A stretch of DNA of 64,000 nt, taken from the NCBI GenBank assembly GCA_963708625.1, contig CAVPSV010000004.1:682001-746000 (forward strand). Reading direction: 5' to 3'. Positions 17,818 to 25,622 of this stretch are shown here, piece by piece; position 1 is the stretch's first letter, and every line of letters starts with the position of its first letter. The stretch comes from DASXIF01 sp036498145. GTDB lineage: Bacteria; Actinomycetota; Actinomycetes; Mycobacteriales; Jatrophihabitantaceae. The notes beneath the pieces are model-generated. The model searched no databases and was not told the origin of the DNA. It was given only the letters and a program-made list of their open reading frames with translations. A program made the translations under genes and the position numbers.

Positions 17818-18216
17818 ATGCTCAAGGGGTTCCGAGACTTCATACTGCGGGGCAACGTGGTCGACCTGGCCGTGGCTGTGGTGATCGGCACCGCGTTCAC
17901 CGCAGTGGTGAGCGCACTGGTCAAGGACATCATCACGCCGCTCATCGCGGCGATCGCCGGCAAGCCAGATTTCAGCACGCTGAAATTCACCCTGCACCAC
18001 AGCACGTTCCTCTACGGCGAATTCGTCAATGCCATCGTCAGCTTTCTGCTCGTGGCGGCCGCCATCTACTTCTTCGTGATCGTGCCGATCAAGCACCTCA
18101 CCGAGCTGCGAGCCCGTCGGCGCGCCGCCGGGGACGCCCCGGAGGAGGCACAGATCCCCAGCGACGAGCTGATCGTGCTGCGCGAGATACGCGACCTACT
18201 CCAGCGCACTAGCTAA
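17818..18216 (+). CDS. mscL: large-conductance mechanosensitive channel
   Basis: A 132-residue pentameric channel releasing solutes at hypo-osmotic shock. The N-terminal amphipathic MLKGFRDFILRGNVVDLAVA, TM1 with VVIGTAFTAVVSALVKDIITPL, TM2 (about 60-85) and the charged C-terminal helix DELIVLREIRDLL are all present and full-length. GGAGGA precedes the ATG. It converges with the small basic gene downstream. Confidence 0.97.
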   Translation: MLKGFRDFILRGNVVDLAVAVVIGTAFTAVVSALVKDIITPLIAAIAGKPDFSTLKFTLHHSTFLYGEFVNAIVSFLLVAAAIYFFVIVPIKHLTELRARRRAAGDAPEEAQIPSDELIVLREIRDLLQRTS

Positions 18217-18228
18217 CCGTTCTGCGGT

Positions 18229-18420
18229 TCAGGCGTGGTGCGGCGGGCGTTCGCGGCGATACCAGTCGTCGTCGCGGCCGGCCGGTCCGTCGCCCCAGGC
18301 CTCGTCCCGGTCCTCGGCCGCCCGATCGGGTAGCACCGGCGCACCGTCGTCTGCCGGCGCGCGCGGTGTCCGGCGGCGGCGGTCGCCATCGGACGGCTTC
18401 TCTGCCGGTGACTGGCTCAC
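18229..18420 (-). CDS. small charged protein of unknown function
   Basis: 63 residues from a GTG, starting MSQSPAEKPSDGDRRRR and ending in GRDDDWYRRERPPHHA. The C-terminal DDWYRRERPPHH motif recurs in small actinobacterial proteins I have seen. It is highly charged, with no membrane segment. It is convergent with mscL (12 bases apart). The function is unknown. Confidence 0.6.
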   Translation of the reverse strand: MSQSPAEKPSDGDRRRRTPRAPADDGAPVLPDRAAEDRDEAWGDGPAGRDDDWYRRERPPHHA

Positions 18421-18539
18421 CCGTTCAGTCTGCTCCCTGCGGCCTACGGCGCCGGGCGAGGCTGGTCCGCGATCGCCACCGAGCCGGTCGGTGCTTTGAT
18501 GGACGCGACAGTCCTCGTCCGACGCGGGAAGGCACCACG

Positions 18540-18938
18540 ATGAGCGACACCAACGAACCCGACGACACAGCAGAACCCAGTCAGACGGAAACGCTCGGCA
18601 TGCGTGCCGCGTCGCTAGGCGCAAAGCTCGCCGCCGCGGCTGCGCCCATGAAAGACAGGGCCACCGAACTCGCCCAGACCGCCGCGGCTGCCTCCGCCCC
18701 ACGCGCCGCGCAGATGAAGGAGCGTGCCACGGAGCTCGCCGAACGCGCCGCAGTGGTAGGGGCGAAGGGTGCCGGAGTCGTCGCCGGGAGTGTCGACCGC
18801 GCCACCGGCGGCAAGTACAGCTCGACGATCTCGGGCATCGCTTCGAAGGTCCAGAAACGGCTCGACCCGGACGAGCTGACGCCGACCACGCCGCCGCCCG
18901 CCACCGACCAGCCCACGACGGACGAGCCGCAACCCTAG
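18540..18938 (+). CDS. MT0933-like (putative antitoxin-family) helical protein
   Basis: 132 residues, Ala/Glu/Lys-rich and predicted helical, with repeated KxRATELAxxAA heptad-like units. The motif SVDRATGGKYSSTISGIASK matches the TGGKY core of the MT0933 family. That family is named from a putative mycobacterial antitoxin, but activity is unproven and no toxin gene is seen beside it. The Pro/Thr tail is disordered. The start is ATG 18540. Confidence 0.7.
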   Translation: MSDTNEPDDTAEPSQTETLGMRAASLGAKLAAAAAPMKDRATELAQTAAAASAPRAAQMKERATELAERAAVVGAKGAGVVAGSVDRATGGKYSSTISGIASKVQKRLDPDELTPTTPPPATDQPTTDEPQP

Positions 18939-19157
18939 GGGCCGCAGACAGAGCGCTCAGGCCCTACCGCGCCCCGCGGCGCTCAGGTGCGCCGGATGCA
19001 AGGCGGAGGAGGCGCGCTATAGGTGGTTTCTACGCGATTGAGCGAGGCCGAGCGAGCTTGCTCGTTTGGGCCGAGCGATTGAGCGTTGCAGGGCCGAAGG
19101 CCCGAACATGCGCGCCGAACGACAACGCAGCAGACGGTGTGCCTGAGCGTCGCGCGG

Positions 19158-19586
19158 TTAGGGGCAGTTGACCCACTCGTCAGTACCGTCCGCGAATACC
19201 TGACGCTTCCATACCGGCAGCCGGTGTTTGACCTCGTCCACCAAGCGCGCGCACGCGTCGAACGCCTCGCGGCGGTGTGCACACGACACCGCCGCCACCA
19301 GCGCCACGTCACCGATGCCGAGCACGCCGACGCGATGGCTCACCGCCACCGCGATCACGTCCGGCTCGGCAGCGATCTCCTCGGCCACCGTGCGCAACAC
19401 GTCCGCGGCGCCGGGATAGGCCTCGTACTCCAGCTCGACGACGTGCCGGTCGGCATCGCGGTCGCGCACCACTCCGCAGAACAACGCCGTCGCCCCGGCA
19501 CCTGCCGCGTCGACATGCACGCGATGCGCGGCGACGTCCAGCGGTTGATCGCTCACGGCCACCAGTGGCGCGAGCAGCCCGGTCAC
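19158..19586 (-). CDS. moaE: molybdopterin synthase catalytic (large) subunit
   Basis: 142 residues. Together with MoaD it adds the dithiolene sulfurs to cyclic pyranopterin monophosphate. The C-terminal LVDEVKHRLPVWKRQVFADG contains the catalytic Lys residues of the family, and VSHRVGVLGIGDVAL precedes it. It overlaps mog by 4 bases, so it is the third gene of moaC-mog-moaE. No moaD is in the window. Confidence 0.95.
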   Translation of the reverse strand: MTGLLAPLVAVSDQPLDVAAHRVHVDAAGAGATALFCGVVRDRDADRHVVELEYEAYPGAADVLRTVAEEIAAEPDVIAVAVSHRVGVLGIGDVALVAAVSCAHRREAFDACARLVDEVKHRLPVWKRQVFADGTDEWVNCP

Positions 19587-20071
19587 ACGCCACCGCCCGG
19601 CCGGTGATCGGAGCCGCTGAGCTGATCCACCGCGTGCTCGAGCAACGGCGCAAGCACCCCCAGCCCGTCGCGAACACCACCCGGCGATCCCGGCAGCGTC
19701 ACCACCAGCACCGGCCCGATAGCGCCGGCGACTCCACGAGACAGCACCGATGTCGGCACCACGCCGCGCGCGTCCAGACGAATCGCCTCGGCGATGCCGG
19801 GAATCTCGCGATCGAGCATCGGCCGAACCGCCTCGGGCGTCACATCGGTCGGCGTGAGCCCGGTGCCACCGGTGGTCAGCACCGCGCGCGCCCCGGCCCC
19901 GATGGCGGCGCAGACCGCGTCGCGGATCGCAACCACGTCATCGGCAACCACGGCGTGGAACGCGGTTTCGTGCCCCGCATTGGTCAGCAGCTCGATCATC
20001 AACGCGCCGGACTCGTCGGCGCGCGCACCGGCCGCGGAGCGATTCGAGCAGGTGATCACACCGACCTTCAT
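19583..20071 (-). CDS. mog: MogA/MoaB-family molybdopterin adenylyltransferase
   Basis: 162 residues of the MoCF fold that adenylates molybdopterin. LTTGGTGLTPTDVTPEAVRP is the MPT-binding signature, and VTLPGSPGGVRDGL near the C terminus is also conserved. It overlaps moaC and moaE by 4 bases on each side, indicating translational coupling. The C-terminal tail is Gly-rich and short. Confidence 0.95.
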   Translation of the reverse strand: MKVGVITCSNRSAAGARADESGALMIELLTNAGHETAFHAVVADDVVAIRDAVCAAIGAGARAVLTTGGTGLTPTDVTPEAVRPMLDREIPGIAEAIRLDARGVVPTSVLSRGVAGAIGPVLVVTLPGSPGGVRDGLGVLAPLLEHAVDQLSGSDHRPGGGV

Positions 20072-20562
20072 CCGTCCGACCCGTCGTCCGCCGCCGCCGA
20101 GCTACGCCAGCTGCCGGTCCGGCCGCCGTCCTTGGACAGCAGCCGCACATCGGTCAGCATCGCGCCACGGTCCACCGCCTTGACCATGTCGTAGAGCGCG
20201 AGTCCGGCGACGACCACAGCCGTGAGCGCCTCCATCTCGACACCGGTGCGATCGGCAGTTCGGGTACTCGCTGTGATGGTCACACCCCCGTCGTCTAGTT
20301 CGAGTTCGACGCTCACGCCATGCAACGCGACCGGGTGGCACAGCGGCAGCAGATCCGGCACCCGCTTGGCGCCGGCGATGCCGGCGATGCGCGCGACGGC
20401 GAGCGCGTCGCCCTTGGGCAAGCCGCGCGCACGAAGCAGCTCCACCACCGCGGAAGTGGTGACGAATCGGCCGGTTGCGGTTGCCGTGCGCACGGTGACG
20501 TCCTTGCCCGTGACATCGACCATGCGTGCCGCACCGGAGTCGTCGAGGTGAGGCAGCTGCAC
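20068..20562 (-). CDS. moaC: cyclic pyranopterin monophosphate synthase
   Basis: 164 residues. It converts the MoaA product (3',8-cyclo-7,8-dihydroGTP) to cPMP. MVDVTGKDVTVRTATATG is the N-terminal signature, LLPLCHPVALHGVSVE holds the conserved active-site LCHP, and MEALTAVVVAGLALYDMVKA is the dimer helix. It is the first gene of the moaC-mog-moaE unit. Confidence 0.95.
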   Translation of the reverse strand: MQLPHLDDSGAARMVDVTGKDVTVRTATATGRFVTTSAVVELLRARGLPKGDALAVARIAGIAGAKRVPDLLPLCHPVALHGVSVELELDDGGVTITASTRTADRTGVEMEALTAVVVAGLALYDMVKAVDRGAMLTDVRLLSKDGGRTGSWRSSAAADDGSDG

Positions 20563-20748
20563 ACCTTGAGCCTAGGTCGTGGCGGGCAGCGTCGGAGACG
20601 CTGGTCCGGTTTGCACCGCTCGTGCTATTACGCCGCTATTCACAACGACATTGCGTGCAAATCACAGCGACGCAGGGGAACCGACCACCCATTTTCCGTG
20701 CGACCATTACCTCCGCTTTACGCGGGGTCTCCGCACCGAGGAGGGGTT

Positions 20749-22746
20749 TTGACACGCACCGCCCGGGGACTCGCCGTCCTCATCAGCACTGTCGCAGTCG
20801 TCGCCGGCGCGGCCACCGCCGCCGCCAGCGCGTCCGCCACAACACCAACCGTCAGCGCAGCGCCGAACGCCGTCTACGCATGCGACCAGGCCGTCGCGCC
20901 GGGCTACAACGCGTGCATGGCGCTGCGCCGCAGCGACGTTGGCTTCCATTCGAAGTCGAACTACGTGGCGCAGGCGGTCAACCCCGCGCTGACGCCGTCC
21001 GGCTACGGGCCGTCCAGCCTGCAGTCGGCCTATCAACTTCCGTCTGCGTCCGCCGGTACCGGACAGCGGGTGTACATCGTCGACGCATACGACGACCCCA
21101 ACGCGGAATCCGATCTCGCCATCTACCGCTCGCAGTACGGACTGCCGACCTGCACCACGGCCAACGGATGCTTCCAGAAGCTGAACCAGAGCGGCCTGAC
21201 CAGTCCGCTGCCGAGCGGCAACAGCGGCTGGGCCGGCGAGATCTCGCTCGACCTGGACATGGTCTCCGCCGTCTGCCCGAACTGCGGCATCACGCTGATC
21301 GAGGCGACCAACAACGGCAACAGCCTCTACACCGCAGTGAAGGAGGCGAGCACCCTCGGTGGGAAGTTCGTCTCGATGAGCTGGGGCGGATCCGAGTCGA
21401 GCACCGAATCGTCACTCGACTCCAGCTATTTCAAGTCGAGCGGCGTCGTGTACACCGCGTCCACCGGTGACAGCGCGTATGCCGGCGGGGTGGAGTATCC
21501 CGCCGCGTCGCCGCTGGTGGTGGCGGTCGGCGGCACGTCGTTGACCTCCGCGTCCAACGCACGTGGCTGGAACGAGACGGTCTGGAAGACCAACACCTCG
21601 GAAGGCACCGGATCCGGCTGCTCGAAGTACGAGGCGAAGCCGACGTGGCAGAGCGTGATCTCCACGACGACCTGCAGCCACCGCGCCGAGGCGGACGTGT
21701 CGGCGGTGGCCGACCCGGGCACCGGCGTCGCGGTGTACCAGACCTACGGCGGCAGTGGCTGGACCATCTACGGCGGCACCAGCGCCGCGGCGCCGATCAT
21801 CGCGTCCACCTACGCGCTGGCGGGCACGCCCACGTCCACCGACAAGCCGTCGTCCTGGCCGTACAGCCACACCGGCAACCTCAACGACGTCACGTCCGGC
21901 AACAACGGGACCTGCAGCCCGGCGCTGCTGTGCACAGCGGCCAGCGGTTGGGACGGACCGACCGGACTCGGCACGCCCGCCGGCACCGCGGCATTCACCT
22001 CGGGCGGTGGCGGTGGCGGTGGCACCAACACGGTGACCGTGATCAACCCCGGCACGCAGTCGGGCACGGTCGGCACAGCCGCCAGCCTGCAGATCACGGC
22101 AACCGACTCCGGCTCGTCCACGCTGACCTACAGTGCGACCGGTCTGCCACCGGGGCTCTCGATCAACAGCAGCACCGGAGCCATCACCGGCACACCGACG
22201 ACGGCGGGGAGCTACCCGGTGACGGTGAGCGCAAAGGACACCACCAACGCGTCAGGCAGTGCTGCGTTCTCGTGGGCGATCTCCTCGTCCAGCCCGCCAG
22301 CCTGCTCCGGCCAGCTGATCAAGAACCCGGGCCTCGAGTCGGGCAGCACATCCTGGTCGGCCACCGCGGGCGTGATCAACACGAACTCCCAGTACGCGCA
22401 CGCCGGCCGCGGCTATGCGTGGCTCGACGGTTACGGCACCACCCACGTCGACACGCTGTCGCAGGCGGTGACGATCCCGGCCGGCTGCCACGCCACACTG
22501 AGCTACTACCTGTGGATCAGCAGCAGTGACACCGGCACAGTGGCGCACGACACGCTGGCGGTCGCGGCTGGCGCCACCACGGTGCAGTCGTTCAGCAACG
22601 TCAACCGCGGTAGCGGCTATGTGCTGCGCACCGTGGACCTGTCGTCCTTCGCTGGGCAGACAATCACGCTGAAGTGGACCGGCAGTGAGAACAGCTCGAT
22701 CGCGACCAGCTTCTTCGTGGATGACACGGCCCTGACGCTCAGCTGA
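20749..22746 (+). CDS. secreted S53 (sedolisin-type) serine protease with Ig-like and jelly-roll C-terminal domains
   Basis: 665 residues with a signal peptide (about 1-30, ending ASA). The peptidase domain has the S53 triad pattern: E154/D158 in WAGEISLDLD and S335 in YGGTSAAAP, with D231 (STGDSAY) as oxyanion Asp. A late LNDVTSGNNG resembles the S53 calcium site. A putative-Ig domain (around GLPPGLSINSSTGAITGTP) follows, then a carbohydrate-binding-like beta domain (LIKNPGLESGS to end). No long activation prodomain is seen. TTG was chosen for AGGAGG 4 bases upstream and the signal peptide. A strong terminator follows. Confidence 0.85.
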   Translation: MTRTARGLAVLISTVAVVAGAATAAASASATTPTVSAAPNAVYACDQAVAPGYNACMALRRSDVGFHSKSNYVAQAVNPALTPSGYGPSSLQSAYQLPSASAGTGQRVYIVDAYDDPNAESDLAIYRSQYGLPTCTTANGCFQKLNQSGLTSPLPSGNSGWAGEISLDLDMVSAVCPNCGITLIEATNNGNSLYTAVKEASTLGGKFVSMSWGGSESSTESSLDSSYFKSSGVVYTASTGDSAYAGGVEYPAASPLVVAVGGTSLTSASNARGWNETVWKTNTSEGTGSGCSKYEAKPTWQSVISTTTCSHRAEADVSAVADPGTGVAVYQTYGGSGWTIYGGTSAAAPIIASTYALAGTPTSTDKPSSWPYSHTGNLNDVTSGNNGTCSPALLCTAASGWDGPTGLGTPAGTAAFTSGGGGGGGTNTVTVINPGTQSGTVGTAASLQITATDSGSSTLTYSATGLPPGLSINSSTGAITGTPTTAGSYPVTVSAKDTTNASGSAAFSWAISSSSPPACSGQLIKNPGLESGSTSWSATAGVINTNSQYAHAGRGYAWLDGYGTTHVDTLSQAVTIPAGCHATLSYYLWISSSDTGTVAHDTLAVAAGATTVQSFSNVNRGSGYVLRTVDLSSFAGQTITLKWTGSENSSIATSFFVDDTALTLS

Positions 22747-22763
22747 GCAGGTTCTGATGGGAT

Positions 22764-22800
22764 AGGTGGGCCGCGGCTGTGCCGCGGCCCACCTGATTTT
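22764..22800 (+). terminator. strong intrinsic terminator after the S53 protease gene
   Basis: A perfect 14-bp stem (22764-22777 with 22781-22794) and TGT loop, followed by GATTTT. Confidence 0.9.
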
Positions 22801-22834
22801 GCAAATCCACAGCCGATATTGGTCTTCTGGAGCT

Positions 22835-24415
22835 ATGAACCGCCAACGCGTACTGCTGATCGCTGCTGTCCTGGTCGTGGTCGCGGTCCTCGACGTCGTC
22901 CTGGTGAAGACGTTGCACATCCACCGCAAGACCACGCCGGGCCGGGCAATCGCGGCGGCCAACGCCATTCCCGGCTCGGACGGGACCCAGCTGGCCGGCG
23001 AGGTCTGGGCACCCGGCGGATCGGGCAAGTTCCCGCTGGTGGTGATGCCGGCGGCGTTCGGCAAGGATGCGACGGAGTACAAGTACGTCGGCCAGACGCT
23101 GGCGAACCAGGGTTACGTCGTCGTGGCATACGCGCAACGCGGCTTCATGCCATCGCAGGGTCAGGTGGATTTCGAGGGTGCGCCGACCCAGGCCGACGTG
23201 AGCTCGGTGATCACCTGGGCACTGGCGCACACGCCCGCCGATCCGACCAAGATCGGCGTGATGGGCGTGTCTTACGGCGCCGGAGCCACGCTGCTCTCGG
23301 CCGAGCGCGACAACCGCATCAAGGCGGTGGTGGTGATGAGCGCCTGGACCGACCTGCAACAGTCGTTCTTCCCCAATGACACCCCGAACACCCAGGCGAT
23401 CAAGACGCTGTACGGCGCGGCGAAGAAGCGGTTCAGCCCACCGCTGACGAACTTCTACGACCTGTTGGACTCTCGGGACTTTGCCGGGGCGAAGGCGCTG
23501 CTGGCGACACTGTCACCGGAGCGCTCCGCCATCACCAACGTCGACGCGCTGAACCGCAACCACACCGCGGTGATGATCGCGAACGACTTCGAGGACTCCT
23601 ACTTCGCACCGAACCAGCTGGTGACCTTCTACGACAAGCTCACCGGTCCGAAGCGCCTGCAACTGGCCATCGGTGATCACGGCAGCCAGGAGGTGGCCGG
23701 CCTGCTGGGCCAGCAGTCGGAGGTGTGGACGGACGCGACGCAGTGGCTGGACCACTACCTGCGCGGAATGAACAACGGGATCCAGAGCCAGCAACCGGTG
23801 CGGCTGAAGGACGTCGCCACCGGCCAGTGGCACACCTATTCGTCCTGGCCCGGTTCCGCCCAGGTCGCGACGTTCTACCTGGATCGCTCCGGCGGCGCAC
23901 TGTCGACCAAGGCCACGACAAGCTGGTCGACGACGATCAAGACGGGGACGCCGACACTGGCCACCACCCCGCCGATCCAGATCGGGGTGGCCACCTACCG
24001 CCCGGCCACCGGCGTGCCCGTCTCGACGCTGCCGGCGAACGGCGCGGGGGTATGGACCGGGCCGACGTTGACCCAGGGCGCATCGATCGACGGCACGCCG
24101 AGCCTGCACATGACGGTCACGCCGTCCACCGCGAACGCGACGATGTTCAGCTACCTGTACGACGTGAACGCGAACGGCCTCGGCACGTTGATCACGTCGG
24201 CGCCGTACTCGCTGACCGATGTCACGCCAGGGGCGGCGCAGATCGTCGATGTGGCGCTACGCCCGATCTCGTGGACCGTGCCGGCCGGCCACCACCTCGC
24301 CTTCGTGGTGGACACGTTCGACCGCCGCTTCACTGCGCTCGGGGCGGTGGGCCGCCCACTGGTGCTCAGCTCGCCTGTCGGCGATCCGTCCCGGCTGACC
24401 GTGCCGGTGGCTTGA
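22835..24415 (+). CDS. secreted CocE/NonD-family alpha/beta hydrolase (X-Pro peptidase-like)
   Basis: 526 residues. An N-terminal signal anchor (about 4-25) is followed by an alpha/beta hydrolase with elbow IGVMGVSYGAGATLL (nucleophile Ser), an acid in NDFEDSYFAP and a late His in IGDHGSQE. A C-terminal beta domain (about 340-526) resembles the PepX_C/XPP jelly roll. It probably hydrolyses an ester or peptide outside the cell. It shares a secreted theme with the S53 gene, but the terminator makes it a separate unit. Its 3' end overlaps the convergent gene by 50 bases. Confidence 0.85.
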   Translation: MNRQRVLLIAAVLVVVAVLDVVLVKTLHIHRKTTPGRAIAAANAIPGSDGTQLAGEVWAPGGSGKFPLVVMPAAFGKDATEYKYVGQTLANQGYVVVAYAQRGFMPSQGQVDFEGAPTQADVSSVITWALAHTPADPTKIGVMGVSYGAGATLLSAERDNRIKAVVVMSAWTDLQQSFFPNDTPNTQAIKTLYGAAKKRFSPPLTNFYDLLDSRDFAGAKALLATLSPERSAITNVDALNRNHTAVMIANDFEDSYFAPNQLVTFYDKLTGPKRLQLAIGDHGSQEVAGLLGQQSEVWTDATQWLDHYLRGMNNGIQSQQPVRLKDVATGQWHTYSSWPGSAQVATFYLDRSGGALSTKATTSWSTTIKTGTPTLATTPPIQIGVATYRPATGVPVSTLPANGAGVWTGPTLTQGASIDGTPSLHMTVTPSTANATMFSYLYDVNANGLGTLITSAPYSLTDVTPGAAQIVDVALRPISWTVPAGHHLAFVVDTFDRRFTALGAVGRPLVLSSPVGDPSRLTVPVA

Positions 24416-24677
24416 TCGAGGAGCTGTCCTCGGCCAGCGACGCGATCAAGGTTCGGTACTGCTCGCGGCTCAGTTCACCTGCCTGCAGCATCCGGGTGAA
24501 CTCCGACTCGGCCCGCTCGGCAACGGCGGCCGGATTGAGCACGACGGTCAGCGCGTCCGGCGATGTCTTGCGGGCCGCGCTGCGGAAGCTGCGGTAGACC
24601 ACCGCGACGGCCAACGCGCAGACCACGGACCCAGCTGCGATGACGACGATCTCAGCGATGGGCACGGCCGCGGACAT
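24366..24677 (-). CDS. small single-TM protein with SHOCT-like tail
   Basis: 103 residues. TM helix at about 8-28 (AEIVVIAAGSVVCALAVAVV), then a linker and a helical segment EFTRMLQAGELSREQYRTLI resembling a SHOCT-type short C-terminal domain. It is tail-to-tail with the CocE-like gene, overlapping by 50 bases. The function is unknown. Confidence 0.65.
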   Translation of the reverse strand: MSAAVPIAEIVVIAAGSVVCALAVAVVYRSFRSAARKTSPDALTVVLNPAAVAERAESEFTRMLQAGELSREQYRTLIASLAEDSSSIKPPARSAGTDRRQAS

Positions 24678-24833
24678 GACCTAAGGACGCCGAAGGCCGC
24701 AACATGTGACGCGATTTTCACGGCGCCTAGGCGACGAAGTCGGTTCGCGGACACCCCGACACGACGCACGGTGTCGGCGGCGACTACCCCGCGACCGGTA
24801 AGGCCCGGCGCCGTTCGTCAGCTGGCGTCAGTG

Positions 24834-25181
24834 TCACCGGATTGACTGCGCGCGCATCTGACATGCGTCGACGATGAGTTCCTGCATCCGGCGCTCGTCG
24901 ACCTCGGCGAGGCGGAGCATGACCAGTGGCCAACCGTCATAGCCCGGTGTGGTGAAGAACAGGTTCGGTTCACCGAGGACGAGGGCCTGCTTCTCCGCCT
25001 CGTCGCCGACGAACAGGACGGCGATGTCGGTGCGGATGACGCGGCCGCGGCCCGGGCGGGGCTCGGGGTAGGACCACACGAAACCCTTGCCGGCGACCCG
25101 GAAATCGAACCCGTCGCTGTCGATCTCCACGACGTCCGGCAGACCGAGCGCGATCCGCCGCACATCGTCTGCGTCAGCCAT
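24834..25181 (-). CDS. MmcQ/YjbR-family protein
   Basis: 115 residues with the CyaY-like MmcQ/YjbR fold. The N-terminal DDVRRIALGLPDVVEIDSDG and mid-protein VLGEPNLFFTTPGYDGWPLVMLRL fit the family. It is sometimes called a DNA-binding protein; no biochemical role is established. It is single, 152 bases from tRNA-Arg. Confidence 0.88.
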   Translation of the reverse strand: MADADDVRRIALGLPDVVEIDSDGFDFRVAGKGFVWSYPEPRPGRGRVIRTDIAVLFVGDEAEKQALVLGEPNLFFTTPGYDGWPLVMLRLAEVDERRMQELIVDACQMRAQSIR

Positions 25182-25333
25182 CGCCGATCACCGCGCGCGT
25201 TCGCCTCGTCTGGTTCCGGGCCACGGACAGCATGATGCCGAAGAACGGCGACGACGGCGGCGCGGGCCGCCGGCGGGCGGGCGACTCAGTCGCCCGTATC
25301 CTCTGCACTGCGGTACGTCGAGCCGCGAACGAA

Positions 25334-25406
25334 GCCCTCGTAGCTCAGGGGATAGAGCGCCGGACTCCTAAGCCGGGCGTCGCAGGTTCGAATCCTGCCG
25401 GGGGCA
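25334..25406 (+). tRNA. tRNA-Arg(CCT), integration site of the downstream element
   Basis: A 73-base cloverleaf. Acceptor GCCCTCG/CGGGGGC, D arm GCTC/GAGC, anticodon loop CTCCTAA (anticodon CCT, codon AGG), T arm GCAGG-TTCGAAT-CCTGC, discriminator A, no CCA. The base pair 31/39 is A/G, a mismatch at the stem end. The half from 25364 onward is repeated at 48417, so the 3' half now present was probably supplied by the integrated element. Confidence 0.95.
25364..25382 (+). repeat. att core, left copy (inside tRNA-Arg)
   Basis: 19 bases ACTCCTAAGCCGGGCGTCG identical to 48417-48435. Similarity continues to 25407 with three changes, two of which are a compensating pair in the T stem. Confidence 0.9.
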
Positions 25407-25478
25407 CTCAAGAATTTAGCTATTTGCTGGGCTGTGGCGCTTGATTCTCTACTTGCACAGTAGCCAACGAGTCATTCG

Positions 25479-25496
25479 GTCCGCAGGAAGTCCGCA
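25479..25496. promoter_or_regulatory. left attachment-arm repeats, putative integrase arm sites
   Basis: GTCCGCA occurs at 25479 and 25490, exactly 11 bases apart and in the same orientation as three copies near the right end. Repeats phased on one DNA turn near att cores are typical arm-type binding sites for tyrosine integrases. The rest of 25407-25622 holds no gene. Confidence 0.7.
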
Positions 25497-25622
25497 CACG
25501 CTTACTTCACGCGCGATTTCTGGCGCTGGAAGTAACCTCGGCTTCGATTAGCCGACGCCAGGTTCGCCTCGGTGTCGGACTCGCTGACGCGCACATCGTG
25601 AAGCCGGCCGCTCGAGATTCGG

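Noticed and set aside
18939..19157. GC-rich intergenic stretch with repeated CGATTGAGCG and small hairpins, possibly a dispersed repeat
   Set aside because: Only two short copies are seen here; without other genome copies it cannot be called a repeat family.
20630..20748. Possible c-di-AMP-type riboswitch leader before the S53 gene
   Set aside because: A GGGGAACC-like piece is present but the other conserved segments of that riboswitch are missing.
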